Assembly: GCA_017516745.1 (NCBI GenBank)
Contig: JAFXBF010000009.1
Location: 1-64,000, forward strand
Source: Clostridia bacterium
GTDB taxonomy: Bacteria; Bacillota; Clostridia; Oscillospirales; Acutalibacteraceae
Reading direction: 5' to 3'
Length of the DNA: 64,000 bases
The notes under the pieces were generated by a model. It was not told the DNA's origin and searched no databases. It saw nothing but the letters and a program-made list of their open reading frames with translations. The position numbers were made by a program, and so were the translations under genes. Shown in pieces: positions 42,479 to 49,809 of this stretch. Positions within the stretch are counted from its first letter, which is position 1. Each line of letters starts with the position of its first letter.

Positions 42479-43174
42479 ATGAAAATCTCTGTTCTTCTTG
42501 CCGCATACAACGGCGAAAAGTACATAGCCAAGCAGATTTCTTCAATCCTTCCTCAGCTTGGGGAGGATGATGAGCTGATAATTTCGGATGACAGCCCCAA
42601 CGGCAACACACTTGCCGCCGTTGAAGCTTTTCTTGCCGATAAACGGGTAAAATATGTCAAGGGTCCGCAGCGTGGTGTTGACGCCAACAAGGAATTCCTT
42701 TTCGGTGTCTGCACGGGCGATGTTGCATTTTTGTGCGACCAGGACGATGTGTGGCTGCCCGACAAGGTTGAAAAGGTTATGGCACAGATAAATTCGGGCG
42801 CAGGCTGTGTGCTTCATAATGCATACCTCACCGATGCCGACCTCGATAAAACAGGTCAGACCCTTTTCGGCACAAGGAGCGCAGGCAAGGGAATTATCCG
42901 CAACATACTGAAAAACTGCTATACGGGCTCGTGTATGGCACTCACACGGCAGGCATTTACCGCCGCCTTGCCTTTCCCGAAGGATATCCCGATGCACGAC
43001 CAGTGGCTGGGTCTTGTCTGCGAAAAAACAGTCAAAACCGTGTTTCTTGACGAGCCGCTTATCCTCTGGCGCCGCAACGAGGGCAGTATGACAGGCGGTC
43101 GGACAAGCCTTGTACAAAAAATAAAATGGCGTATTAATATAACAAAGAATATTCTTACATTCTCCAACCGATAA
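42479..43174 (+). CDS. GT2 family glycosyltransferase (rhamnosyltransferase-like)
   Basis: A 231-residue GT-A enzyme. ISVLLAAYNGEKYIAKQISSI at the start (cited in part), DDSPNGNT, and the DxD region FLCDQDDVWLP are typical of GT2. HDQWLGLVC and WRRNEGSMTGG are typical of the RfbF/WcaA-like rhamnosyl- or galactofuranosyl-transfer group. It opens the cell-wall glycopolymer cluster and lies 10 bp before a second GT2. GGAAAGG lies before the ATG; the frame upstream to 42413 has no site. Confidence 0.9.
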   Translation: MKISVLLAAYNGEKYIAKQISSILPQLGEDDELIISDDSPNGNTLAAVEAFLADKRVKYVKGPQRGVDANKEFLFGVCTGDVAFLCDQDDVWLPDKVEKVMAQINSGAGCVLHNAYLTDADLDKTGQTLFGTRSAGKGIIRNILKNCYTGSCMALTRQAFTAALPFPKDIPMHDQWLGLVCEKTVKTVFLDEPLILWRRNEGSMTGGRTSLVQKIKWRINITKNILTFSNR

Positions 43175-43184
43175 TCCGAAAGGA

Positions 43185-43958
43185 ATGGTATTAATTAACG
43201 TTAAAGTAACGGGCTGCATTGTTACGCACAACAATATGAGCAGCATAGACGAGGCGGTTTCAACCCTGCTTGAGCACACCAAGGGCGTAGATTTTGAGCT
43301 TTACACGGTTGACAACCTTTCAACGGACGGCACACCCGACCATATTAAGAAAACCTACGGTGCGGTAAAGGTTATTGAGCCCGGCACAAACAAGGGCTTC
43401 GGCAGCGGACACAACGAGGTGCTGTCGGTTATTGAGTCGGACTACCACTGCGTTATAAACCCCGATATAAGCATTAATGAAGATGTCATTGCCAAAATGG
43501 CGGCATATATGGAGGAGCACCCCGAAATCGGTCTGCTTTCCCCGAAAATCTGCTTCCCCGATGGCAGAAGCCAGATTTTAGGCAAGCGCAACCCGAAAAT
43601 AAAATATCTTGTCGCAAGCCGTATGAGGGATGAGTCTGACCCGTCACCCGAGCTTCGTGAATACGCAATGCTCGACGAGGATTTGTCCGTGCCCTGCGAA
43701 ATTGAAAACGCAACGGGCTGCTTTATGATGTTCCGCACGGATTTGTTTAAAAAAATCGGCGGTTTTGACAAGCGCTATTTTATGTATTTTGAGGATTGCG
43801 ACATCACACGTACCGTGCGCAAATACGCAAAGGCTGTTTTCTACCCCGAAGCCGTGGTTTACCACGTATGGGGCAGAGAGAGCAAGAAGAATTTCAAATT
43901 GATGCTTGTCCAGATTTCTTCAATGCTCAAATACTTCATAAAATGGTTTAATAAATAA
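43185..43958 (+). CDS. GT2 family glycosyltransferase
   Basis: A 257-residue GT-A enzyme: GCIVTHNNMSSIDEAVSTLL, NLSTDGTPDHI, NKGFGSGHNEVL, then NPDISINEDV and MYFEDCDITRTVRKYAKAVF. This is the WbbL/RfbF rhamnosyltransferase-like pattern. The ATG at 43185 sits only 2 bp after AAAGGA, so initiation may be further in, at ATT (43194). It probably acts with the previous GT2 on a linkage unit or side chain before export. Confidence 0.88.
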   Translation: MVLINVKVTGCIVTHNNMSSIDEAVSTLLEHTKGVDFELYTVDNLSTDGTPDHIKKTYGAVKVIEPGTNKGFGSGHNEVLSVIESDYHCVINPDISINEDVIAKMAAYMEEHPEIGLLSPKICFPDGRSQILGKRNPKIKYLVASRMRDESDPSPELREYAMLDEDLSVPCEIENATGCFMMFRTDLFKKIGGFDKRYFMYFEDCDITRTVRKYAKAVFYPEAVVYHVWGRESKKNFKLMLVQISSMLKYFIKWFNK

Positions 43959-43995
43959 CAAACATATAAATGAAAGAGAAACAGGAGATTGCTGC

Positions 43996-44832
43996 ATGAA
44001 CACTGCAAGCAAAAAAAATAAAATAAAGGGATTTTTCCTGAACTTGTGGAAATACCGTTTCCTGCTGTATGAAATTGTCCGCAAGAACGTCAAGCTTCAG
44101 TACCGCAACTCGGTGCTGGGTATATTCTGGACCTTCCTTCAGCCGCTTCTGACAACGCTTGTTCTTGTTGTCGTCTTCGGCGGAATTTTCGGCAAGAGCA
44201 ACGAGGGTATAGTCTGTTACCCGATTTACCTGCTGTGCGGCCGACTGCTTTATGAGTTTTACACACAGTCCACAAAGCGTGCAATGCGCTCAATCCGCCT
44301 GAGCGCAAGCGTAATCAAAAAGGTTTATGTGCCAAAGTACATTTACCCCGTTTCAAACGTGCTTTCAAACTTTGTAACCTTTGTAATTTCGCTTCTCGTT
44401 CTCGTTGCAATGGTGCTCTATTATATGCTCTTTACGGATATTGAGCTTGTAATCACGCCGTATATTCTGCTTGCAATTGTGCCGATAATAATACTGCTTG
44501 TGCTGAGCACGGGTGTCGGTCTTATTCTCTCTACTCTGAGCGTATTCTTTAAGGATATAGAATATCTTTACGATGTTTTCTGTATGCTCCTTTTCTACGC
44601 AACACCCATTTTCTACACGGTGGATGCACTCGGCGCAAACAAGTGGGTGCAGATGGCTCTTATGGCAAACCCCCTTTACTCAATCGTTTCAATGTTCCGT
44701 TCCTGCGTGCTTTTCGGCGAAATGTGGAACTGGAATCACTTTGCGTATGCCTGCATTTTCAGCCTTGCAATGCTCGGCATAGGCTCACTTGCTTTCTACA
44801 AAAAGCAGGATAAATTCATTCTTCATATATGA
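43996..44832 (+). CDS. tagG: teichoic acid/polysaccharide ABC exporter permease
   Basis: A 278-residue membrane protein of the ABC-2 type with about six helices. VRKNVKLQYRNSVLGIFWTFLQPLL, quoted in part, is the TagG/Wzm signature, and LSVFFKDIEYLYDVFCMLLFYATPIFY is characteristic. With the next gene it forms the exporter that moves lipid-linked wall polymer across the membrane. CAGGAG lies 9 bp before the ATG. Confidence 0.92.
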   Translation: MNTASKKNKIKGFFLNLWKYRFLLYEIVRKNVKLQYRNSVLGIFWTFLQPLLTTLVLVVVFGGIFGKSNEGIVCYPIYLLCGRLLYEFYTQSTKRAMRSIRLSASVIKKVYVPKYIYPVSNVLSNFVTFVISLLVLVAMVLYYMLFTDIELVITPYILLAIVPIIILLVLSTGVGLILSTLSVFFKDIEYLYDVFCMLLFYATPIFYTVDALGANKWVQMALMANPLYSIVSMFRSCVLFGEMWNWNHFAYACIFSLAMLGIGSLAFYKKQDKFILHI

Positions 44833-44843
44833 GGTGACGGCGT

Positions 44844-45587
44844 TTGGCTAAAACAGCGGTCAAGGTTGAAAATGTCAGCGTTATGTTCAACCTTCACAAG
44901 GAAAAAATAGACAATATAAAAGAATATGTAATAAAGTTTTTGAAGCGCAAAATCCGCTTTACGGAATTCTGGGCGCTTACCGATGTTTCGTTTGAGGTCA
45001 AGGAGGGTGAGCGTATCGGCATCCTCGGCTTCAACGGTGCAGGTAAGAGTACACTGCTTAAGGTTATTGCAGGCGTTCTCAAGCCCACAAAGGGCTCGGT
45101 GCAGGTAAACGGCGTTATTGCTCCGTTGCTTGAGCTGGGCGCAGGCTTCGATATGAACTATTCGGGCTCGGAGAATATTTATCTCTACGGCGCAACAATG
45201 GGCTACTCGAGAAAGTATATCGAGGAAAGATATCAGCAGATTGTTGATTTTGCGGAGCTTGGCGAATTCATTGACGTGCCCGTAAAGAACTATTCCTCGG
45301 GTATGCGTGCCCGTCTCGGCTTTGCAATTGCAACTGCGGTTGACCCCCAGGTGCTCATTCTTGACGAGGTGCTTAGCGTAGGTGATGCAAAGTTCAAGAA
45401 AAAGAGTGAAGCCAAAATAATGAGTATGTTTGACAAGGGCGTTACGGTGCTCTTTGTTTCACATAACACGGCGCAGGTACGCCGCCTTTGCACAAAGGCT
45501 GTTCTGCTTGAAAAGGGCAGGGTAATTGCAAGCGGCACGGCGGACGAGGTCTGCGACATTTACGATTCAAAAGTCAAATCAAAGTAA
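44844..45587 (+). CDS. tagH: teichoic acid/polysaccharide ABC exporter ATPase
   Basis: A 247-residue ATPase. Walker A GFNGAGKST, an ABC signature YSSGMRARLGFAIA and Walker B LILDEVLSVGD are the TagH/Wzt pattern. It lacks a C-terminal polymer-binding extension, so recognition is probably by the core only. It uses a TTG start at 44844, with GAGGTGACGG upstream, 11 bp after tagG. Confidence 0.93.
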   Translation: MAKTAVKVENVSVMFNLHKEKIDNIKEYVIKFLKRKIRFTEFWALTDVSFEVKEGERIGILGFNGAGKSTLLKVIAGVLKPTKGSVQVNGVIAPLLELGAGFDMNYSGSENIYLYGATMGYSRKYIEERYQQIVDFAELGEFIDVPVKNYSSGMRARLGFAIATAVDPQVLILDEVLSVGDAKFKKKSEAKIMSMFDKGVTVLFVSHNTAQVRRLCTKAVLLEKGRVIASGTADEVCDIYDSKVKSK

Positions 45588-45607
45588 TTATAAAGAGGAT
45601 TGATATT

Positions 45608-46318
45608 ATGGTTTTCGGTATTGTTCTCGCCGGCGGCAAGGGCAGCAGAATGGGCAACACGGATATGCCCAAGCAGTTTATGAAGCTTGGCTCAAAGCCC
45701 ATACTTATGCACACCGTCGAAAAGTTTTTCGTAAACCCCCGTATTGAAAAAATTATTGTTCCCACCCACAAATCCTGGGTTGAGCACGCAAAGAATCTTG
45801 TTGAAAAGAATTTCGGCAAAACGGACAGAGTTGTTGTTATCGACGGCGGTGAAAGCCGCAACGACACAATTATGAACGCTATTGCCTATATCGAGGAAAA
45901 CCACGGTCTTGATGATGACACAATAGTTGTCACACACGATTCCGTGCGTCCCTTCGTTACACACAGAATTATCGATGAAAATATCGACTGCGCACGAAAG
46001 TACGGTGCCTGCGACACTATGGTACCTGCCGCAGATACAATCGTAGAAAGTATTGACGGCAAGGTTATCTCCTCAATTCCCGTGCGTGACCATATGTATC
46101 AGGGTCAGACTCCGCAGTCCTTCAAGGCAAAGCGTCTCAAGGAGATTTTTGAGTCACTTACAGAGGACGAAAAGAACATTCTCACCGATGCCTGCAAGAT
46201 GTATGTGCTCAAGGGTGAGCACGTCCACGTTCTTATGGGCGAGGTTTTCAACATTAAAATTACCTATCCCTTCGATATGAAGGTGGCACAGTCTTTGATC
46301 GGAGAAGAAGAAAAATGA
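45608..46318 (+). CDS. tarI: ribitol-5-phosphate cytidylyltransferase (TarI; IspD-like)
   Basis: A 236-residue IspD/TarI-family enzyme making CDP-ribitol from CTP and ribitol 5-phosphate. FGIVLAGGKGSRMG is the nucleotide motif, followed by MPKQFM, DSVRPFVT and VRDHMYQGQTPQSF. IspD is the alternative, but overlap with tarJ and place in a wall-polymer cluster favour TarI. It overlaps tarJ by 4 bp. Confidence 0.88.
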   Translation: MVFGIVLAGGKGSRMGNTDMPKQFMKLGSKPILMHTVEKFFVNPRIEKIIVPTHKSWVEHAKNLVEKNFGKTDRVVVIDGGESRNDTIMNAIAYIEENHGLDDDTIVVTHDSVRPFVTHRIIDENIDCARKYGACDTMVPAADTIVESIDGKVISSIPVRDHMYQGQTPQSFKAKRLKEIFESLTEDEKNILTDACKMYVLKGEHVHVLMGEVFNIKITYPFDMKVAQSLIGEEEK

Positions 46319-47340
46319 TTAATGCAGTCTATCAGCTGGTTTCCCCACGCATGATCGACGTTACCTATAAAGAGGTTGACCTTACCGCAGGTGAGGTCGT
46401 GCTTCGTCCGTACAAGCTGTCGATTTGCAAGGCAGACCAGCGCTACTATCAGGGTATGCGCTCTCAGGCGGCACTCAAGGCAAAGCTGCCTATGGCACTC
46501 GTTCACGAATGTGTTGCACAGGTTATCTATGACCCGACAGGCACCTTCAATGTCGGCGATTTTGTTGTGCCCATTCCCACCGTGCCCACCGAAACCGATG
46601 AAATTATTGCGGAAAACTATCTTCGCTCAAGCTATTTCCGTTCAAGCGGCAACGACGGCTTTCTGCAGGATATAATCACCGCAACACCTGACAGACTTGT
46701 AAAGCTGCCCGATAATATGAATATGAACGTTGCTTCTTTTTCGGAGCTTGTAAGCGTCAGCGTGCACGCAATGCGCCGTTTCGACAAGATTGCCCACTCC
46801 CGCCGCAACAAAATCGGCATCTGGGGTGACGGTAATGTCGGCTATATTACGGCTCTGCTTTTCCACTATCTCTACCCCGAAACCGAGCTTTATATTTTCG
46901 GCACGGTGGAGGAAAAGCTCTCCTATTTCTCGTTTGCAAAGGCAACCTACCACGTTGACCACGTGCCCGAAGGCGTAGCAATTGACCACGGCTTCGAGTG
47001 TGTCGGCGGTGCAGGCTCACGCAGCGCAATAAACCAGATGATTGACCTTATCAACCCCGAGGGCACAATGTCCCTTATGGGGGTCAGCGAAAACTTTGTC
47101 GATATCAACACCCGTATGGTGCTTGAAAAGGGTCTGAGGCTTTACGGCTCATCCCGAAGCGGCAGAGAGGATTTTGAGCAGACTGTTGAGCTTTACAAAA
47201 AATTCCCGAGGCTTGTTTCACGTCTGGATAACCTTGTCGGCGACGTTGTTCAGGTAAAGACAATTCCCGATATCCACAGCGCATTCGATAAGGACATTCA
47301 CCGCAGCTTCGGCAAAACCGTTATTGATTGGGCGAAGTAA
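46315..47340 (+). CDS. tarJ: ribulose-5-phosphate reductase TarJ
   Basis: A 341-residue zinc-dependent alcohol-dehydrogenase-type enzyme reducing ribulose 5-phosphate to ribitol 5-phosphate. SICKADQRYYQGMR, the HE zinc pair in MALVHECVAQV, and the nucleotide-binding GDGNVGYITALL are visible. Coupling to tarI at both sequence and genome level makes the pair convincing. It ends in TAATG, overlapping the next start by 1 bp. Confidence 0.9.
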   Translation: MINAVYQLVSPRMIDVTYKEVDLTAGEVVLRPYKLSICKADQRYYQGMRSQAALKAKLPMALVHECVAQVIYDPTGTFNVGDFVVPIPTVPTETDEIIAENYLRSSYFRSSGNDGFLQDIITATPDRLVKLPDNMNMNVASFSELVSVSVHAMRRFDKIAHSRRNKIGIWGDGNVGYITALLFHYLYPETELYIFGTVEEKLSYFSFAKATYHVDHVPEGVAIDHGFECVGGAGSRSAINQMIDLINPEGTMSLMGVSENFVDINTRMVLEKGLRLYGSSRSGREDFEQTVELYKKFPRLVSRLDNLVGDVVQVKTIPDIHSAFDKDIHRSFGKTVIDWAK

Positions 47341-48440
47341 TGAAAGAACTTTTTTACAGACTTTTCGCTTTTTTCTTTAATATTTCAAGTGCCCTGTTTT
47401 CCGTAAAGGAGAACAGGGTTACTCTGCTTTCACCCCATAACGCTTCCTTTAACGACAGCCTCGGCGAAATCCGCAAGGAGCTTGAGGGCAGGGGAGAGTT
47501 TGATTTCAATTTAATCTCCCACAAGGATTTTGCTTCAATTGTATCGGCACTTTTCTTTTTTACAAAAAAAGCGTACCAGCTTGCAACAAGCCGCTATGTT
47601 TTTATGAACGATAATTTTATGCCCTTGGGCTATCTCAATTTCCGAAAGGAAACGGCTGTTGTCCAGCTGTGGCACGCCGAGGGCGCTTTTAAAAGATTCG
47701 GTCTTGACATTGACCAGCCCGAGGCAATACGCAAAAGGGAAATTGCCGCAAACAAAAAGCTGAGCTTTGTCATCTGCTCGGGCGAGGGAGTAAGGGATAT
47801 CTACGCAAGTGCTTTCGGCGTTGAAAAAGAAAAGGTTCTGCCGCTCGGCTCACCAAGAGCAGATGTGCTTCTGAACAGCTCAAATGCGGCTGAACTCAAA
47901 GCAGCTTTTGAAGCAAAACACCCCGAATGTAAGAATAAAAAAATCGTACTCTATGCACCGACCTTCCGTGATGACCCCGAGTGTGACAGAAAATTCCTTT
48001 CGCATTTTGATGCGAAGCTTTTCAACGAAAAATTAGGCTCGGAATACGCTCTTCTGGTTCGTCTGCATCCGCAGATACACGGCAATATGCCGCTTGAAGG
48101 CGTTGTTGATGTGACGGATTATCCGTCGGTAAATGAGCTGACACTTATCAGCGATATTCTTATAACCGACTACTCATCAATATGCATGGATTTCGTGCTG
48201 CTGGACAAGCCCTGCATTTTCTTTGCACCCGATTTGCAGGAGTATTCCTCACGCCGTCCGTTTTATTTTGACTACCTTACCTATGTGCCGGGTGCAACGG
48301 CAAACACCACGGCTCAACTTATTGAAGCTGTGAAAAATGCACAGGTAAGCGAGCGAGCAAAGGTGTTCAAAACGCTCAATTTAGGTGCTGTGGACGGCAA
48401 AAGTGTCAGCAGAATTGTTGATGTCATTGTTAATAAATAA
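47340..48440 (+). CDS. CDP-polyol phosphotransferase (TarF/TarK/TarL-like)
   Basis: A 366-residue enzyme of the CDP-glycerol:poly(glycerophosphate) glycerophosphotransferase family. ATRYVFMNDNF-type and VVQLWHAEGAFKRFG motifs, VLYAPTFRD, and the C-terminal RLHPQ...DVTDYPSVNELTLISDILITDYSS match (quoted in pieces). Together with TarIJ it probably transfers ribitol phosphate; glycerol phosphate cannot be excluded. An N-terminal hydrophobic stretch (about 3-20) may attach it to the membrane. It closes the cluster; tagO, tagA and tagB are not in this window. Confidence 0.88.
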   Translation: MKELFYRLFAFFFNISSALFSVKENRVTLLSPHNASFNDSLGEIRKELEGRGEFDFNLISHKDFASIVSALFFFTKKAYQLATSRYVFMNDNFMPLGYLNFRKETAVVQLWHAEGAFKRFGLDIDQPEAIRKREIAANKKLSFVICSGEGVRDIYASAFGVEKEKVLPLGSPRADVLLNSSNAAELKAAFEAKHPECKNKKIVLYAPTFRDDPECDRKFLSHFDAKLFNEKLGSEYALLVRLHPQIHGNMPLEGVVDVTDYPSVNELTLISDILITDYSSICMDFVLLDKPCIFFAPDLQEYSSRRPFYFDYLTYVPGATANTTAQLIEAVKNAQVSERAKVFKTLNLGAVDGKSVSRIVDVIVNK

Positions 48441-48534
48441 TTCCTGATATTTTGTTTAAATTGTATAAAATGGTTTGTTCGCAATGTCTGAAATTGATAA
48501 AATGAAAAAATTTTTCCTAAAATTTATTTTTTTG

Positions 48535-48563
48535 TGGACAAACTCTAAAGAAAGTGTTATTAT
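48535..48563 (+). promoter_or_regulatory. promoter of 50-residue peptide gene
   Basis: TGGACA (48535-48540) and TATTAT (48558-48563) with 17 bp between, preceded by an A/T-rich stretch like an UP element. Confidence 0.7.
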
Positions 48564-48599
48564 TAAACTAACATTAAAGGCGAAGGAGGTGCCAAAGTA

Positions 48600-48752
48600 A
48601 TGGATTACATCACCATCATTGTAGATGCTATCGTAGCATTCTTCAAGAACTTCAGCATCAATGAGGTTGTTTCTGCTTTCGCAGGTATCAACTGGAACGG
48701 CGTTAAGGACGCTATCATCACAATCGTTGAGGCTATCGAGAAGGTTCTCTAA
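48600..48752 (+). CDS. 50-residue amphipathic peptide of unknown function
   Basis: The gene encodes 50 residues starting MDYITIIVDAIVAFFKNFSI and ending ITIVEAIEKVL. Two amphipathic helices seem joined by a FAGINWNG turn. There are 6 acidic and 3 lysine residues and no cysteine or classical signal peptide. AAGGAGG, a strong promoter, a dedicated terminator and C-ending, ribosomal-protein-like codons suggest high expression as a single gene. I do not recognise the family. A bacteriocin, a surfactant-like peptide or a small membrane-associated protein are possibilities. It falls below common length cut-offs. Confidence 0.82.
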   Translation: MDYITIIVDAIVAFFKNFSINEVVSAFAGINWNGVKDAIITIVEAIEKVL

Positions 48753-48773
48753 TTTCTGATTTTTTTGAACAGT

Positions 48774-48812
48774 AAACCCCTGACGGTTAACGTCGGGGGT
48801 TTTGCTTTTTAT
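48774..48812 (+). terminator. terminator of 50-residue peptide gene
   Basis: AAACCCCTGACG pairs with CGTCGGGGGTTT around GTTAA, followed by TGCTTTTT. Confidence 0.92.
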
Positions 48813-48929
48813 TTAGCATCCGATTTAATAATGGTTAGATAGTGATAAAAATTAGTGCTTTTGCTTGAAATTTTTATTGAAATATATTATATTAACTATA
48901 TATTTATATAATTAACAGAGGTGTCGGCT

Positions 48930-49796
48930 ATGGACAACTTTTTGAACAAGGCAAAAAACTGTATTACTGCTCCTGTCAGTCTTGCAAAAGCTGCGTGCGG
49001 TGTCGGTTTCCCCGAGCGTGCAACCAAAAGTCCCGTTGAAGAGGGCTGTACGAGAATAATGTCTTTCAATGTTCGCTGCGGCGAGTTTGAGCCCCGTTGC
49101 AAGGTTGTGCCGCAGATAATCGGCGAATACCTGCCCGATACCGTCGGTGTGCAGGAATGTACCTATGAGTGGTATAAAACGCTGTGCGTTTCGCTTCCCG
49201 AATATGAGTTTGTCGGTGTCGGCAGAGATTCGGGTAACACAAAGCCCGGCTGCGGCGAAATTTCGGGCGTGCTTTTCCTTAAGGAAAAATACAGCCTGCT
49301 TGACAGCGGCACTTTCTGGCTTTCCGAAACACCTGACAAGGTTTCATACGGTTGGGATGCTTCGTGCAGGCGTGTGTGTACCTGGGCTGTGCTTGAGGAA
49401 AAGGGCACGGGCAAGAAGTTTGCACACGTCAACACTCACCTTGACCACATCAGCGTGCCTGCCCGTAAAAACGGTATTGAGCTTGTGCGCGAAAAGGCAC
49501 TTTCGTTTGATGTACCCACTGTTGTAACGGGTGACTTCAATCTTTTCAAGGGCTGCGACCTTTATTACCAACTCGTTGCCGAGGGTCTTACCGATACACA
49601 GGATACGGCAAAGCAGACAATGCAGGGCAAAACCTACCACGCCTACAAGGGCGGCGAAGAGGGTGAGCCGATTGATTTCATACTCACCAATAATAAAATA
49701 AACGAGGTCAGCAGGTACGTTATTGTGCGTGATATGCTTGACGGACAGCACACCTCCGACCACTATCCGATTTTTGCAGATATGATTATAGAGTAA
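48930..49796 (+). CDS. endonuclease/exonuclease/phosphatase-family protein
   Basis: A 288-residue protein of the EEP fold. MSFNVRCGEFEPR (Asn), GVQECTYEWYK (Glu), HVNTHLDHIS (His/Asp), VVTGDFNLF (D-x-N), IDFIL and HTSDHYPI (D-H) are all six catalytic elements. Such proteins in gut bacteria hydrolyse phosphodiesters or sugar phosphates. No clear signal peptide is seen. AGAGGTG lies before the ATG at 48930; it is 13 bp before the GH36 gene. Confidence 0.9.
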   Translation: MDNFLNKAKNCITAPVSLAKAACGVGFPERATKSPVEEGCTRIMSFNVRCGEFEPRCKVVPQIIGEYLPDTVGVQECTYEWYKTLCVSLPEYEFVGVGRDSGNTKPGCGEISGVLFLKEKYSLLDSGTFWLSETPDKVSYGWDASCRRVCTWAVLEEKGTGKKFAHVNTHLDHISVPARKNGIELVREKALSFDVPTVVTGDFNLFKGCDLYYQLVAEGLTDTQDTAKQTMQGKTYHAYKGGEEGEPIDFILTNNKINEVSRYVIVRDMLDGQHTSDHYPIFADMIIE

Positions 49797-49809
49797 AGGA
49801 GCTTAGCTT

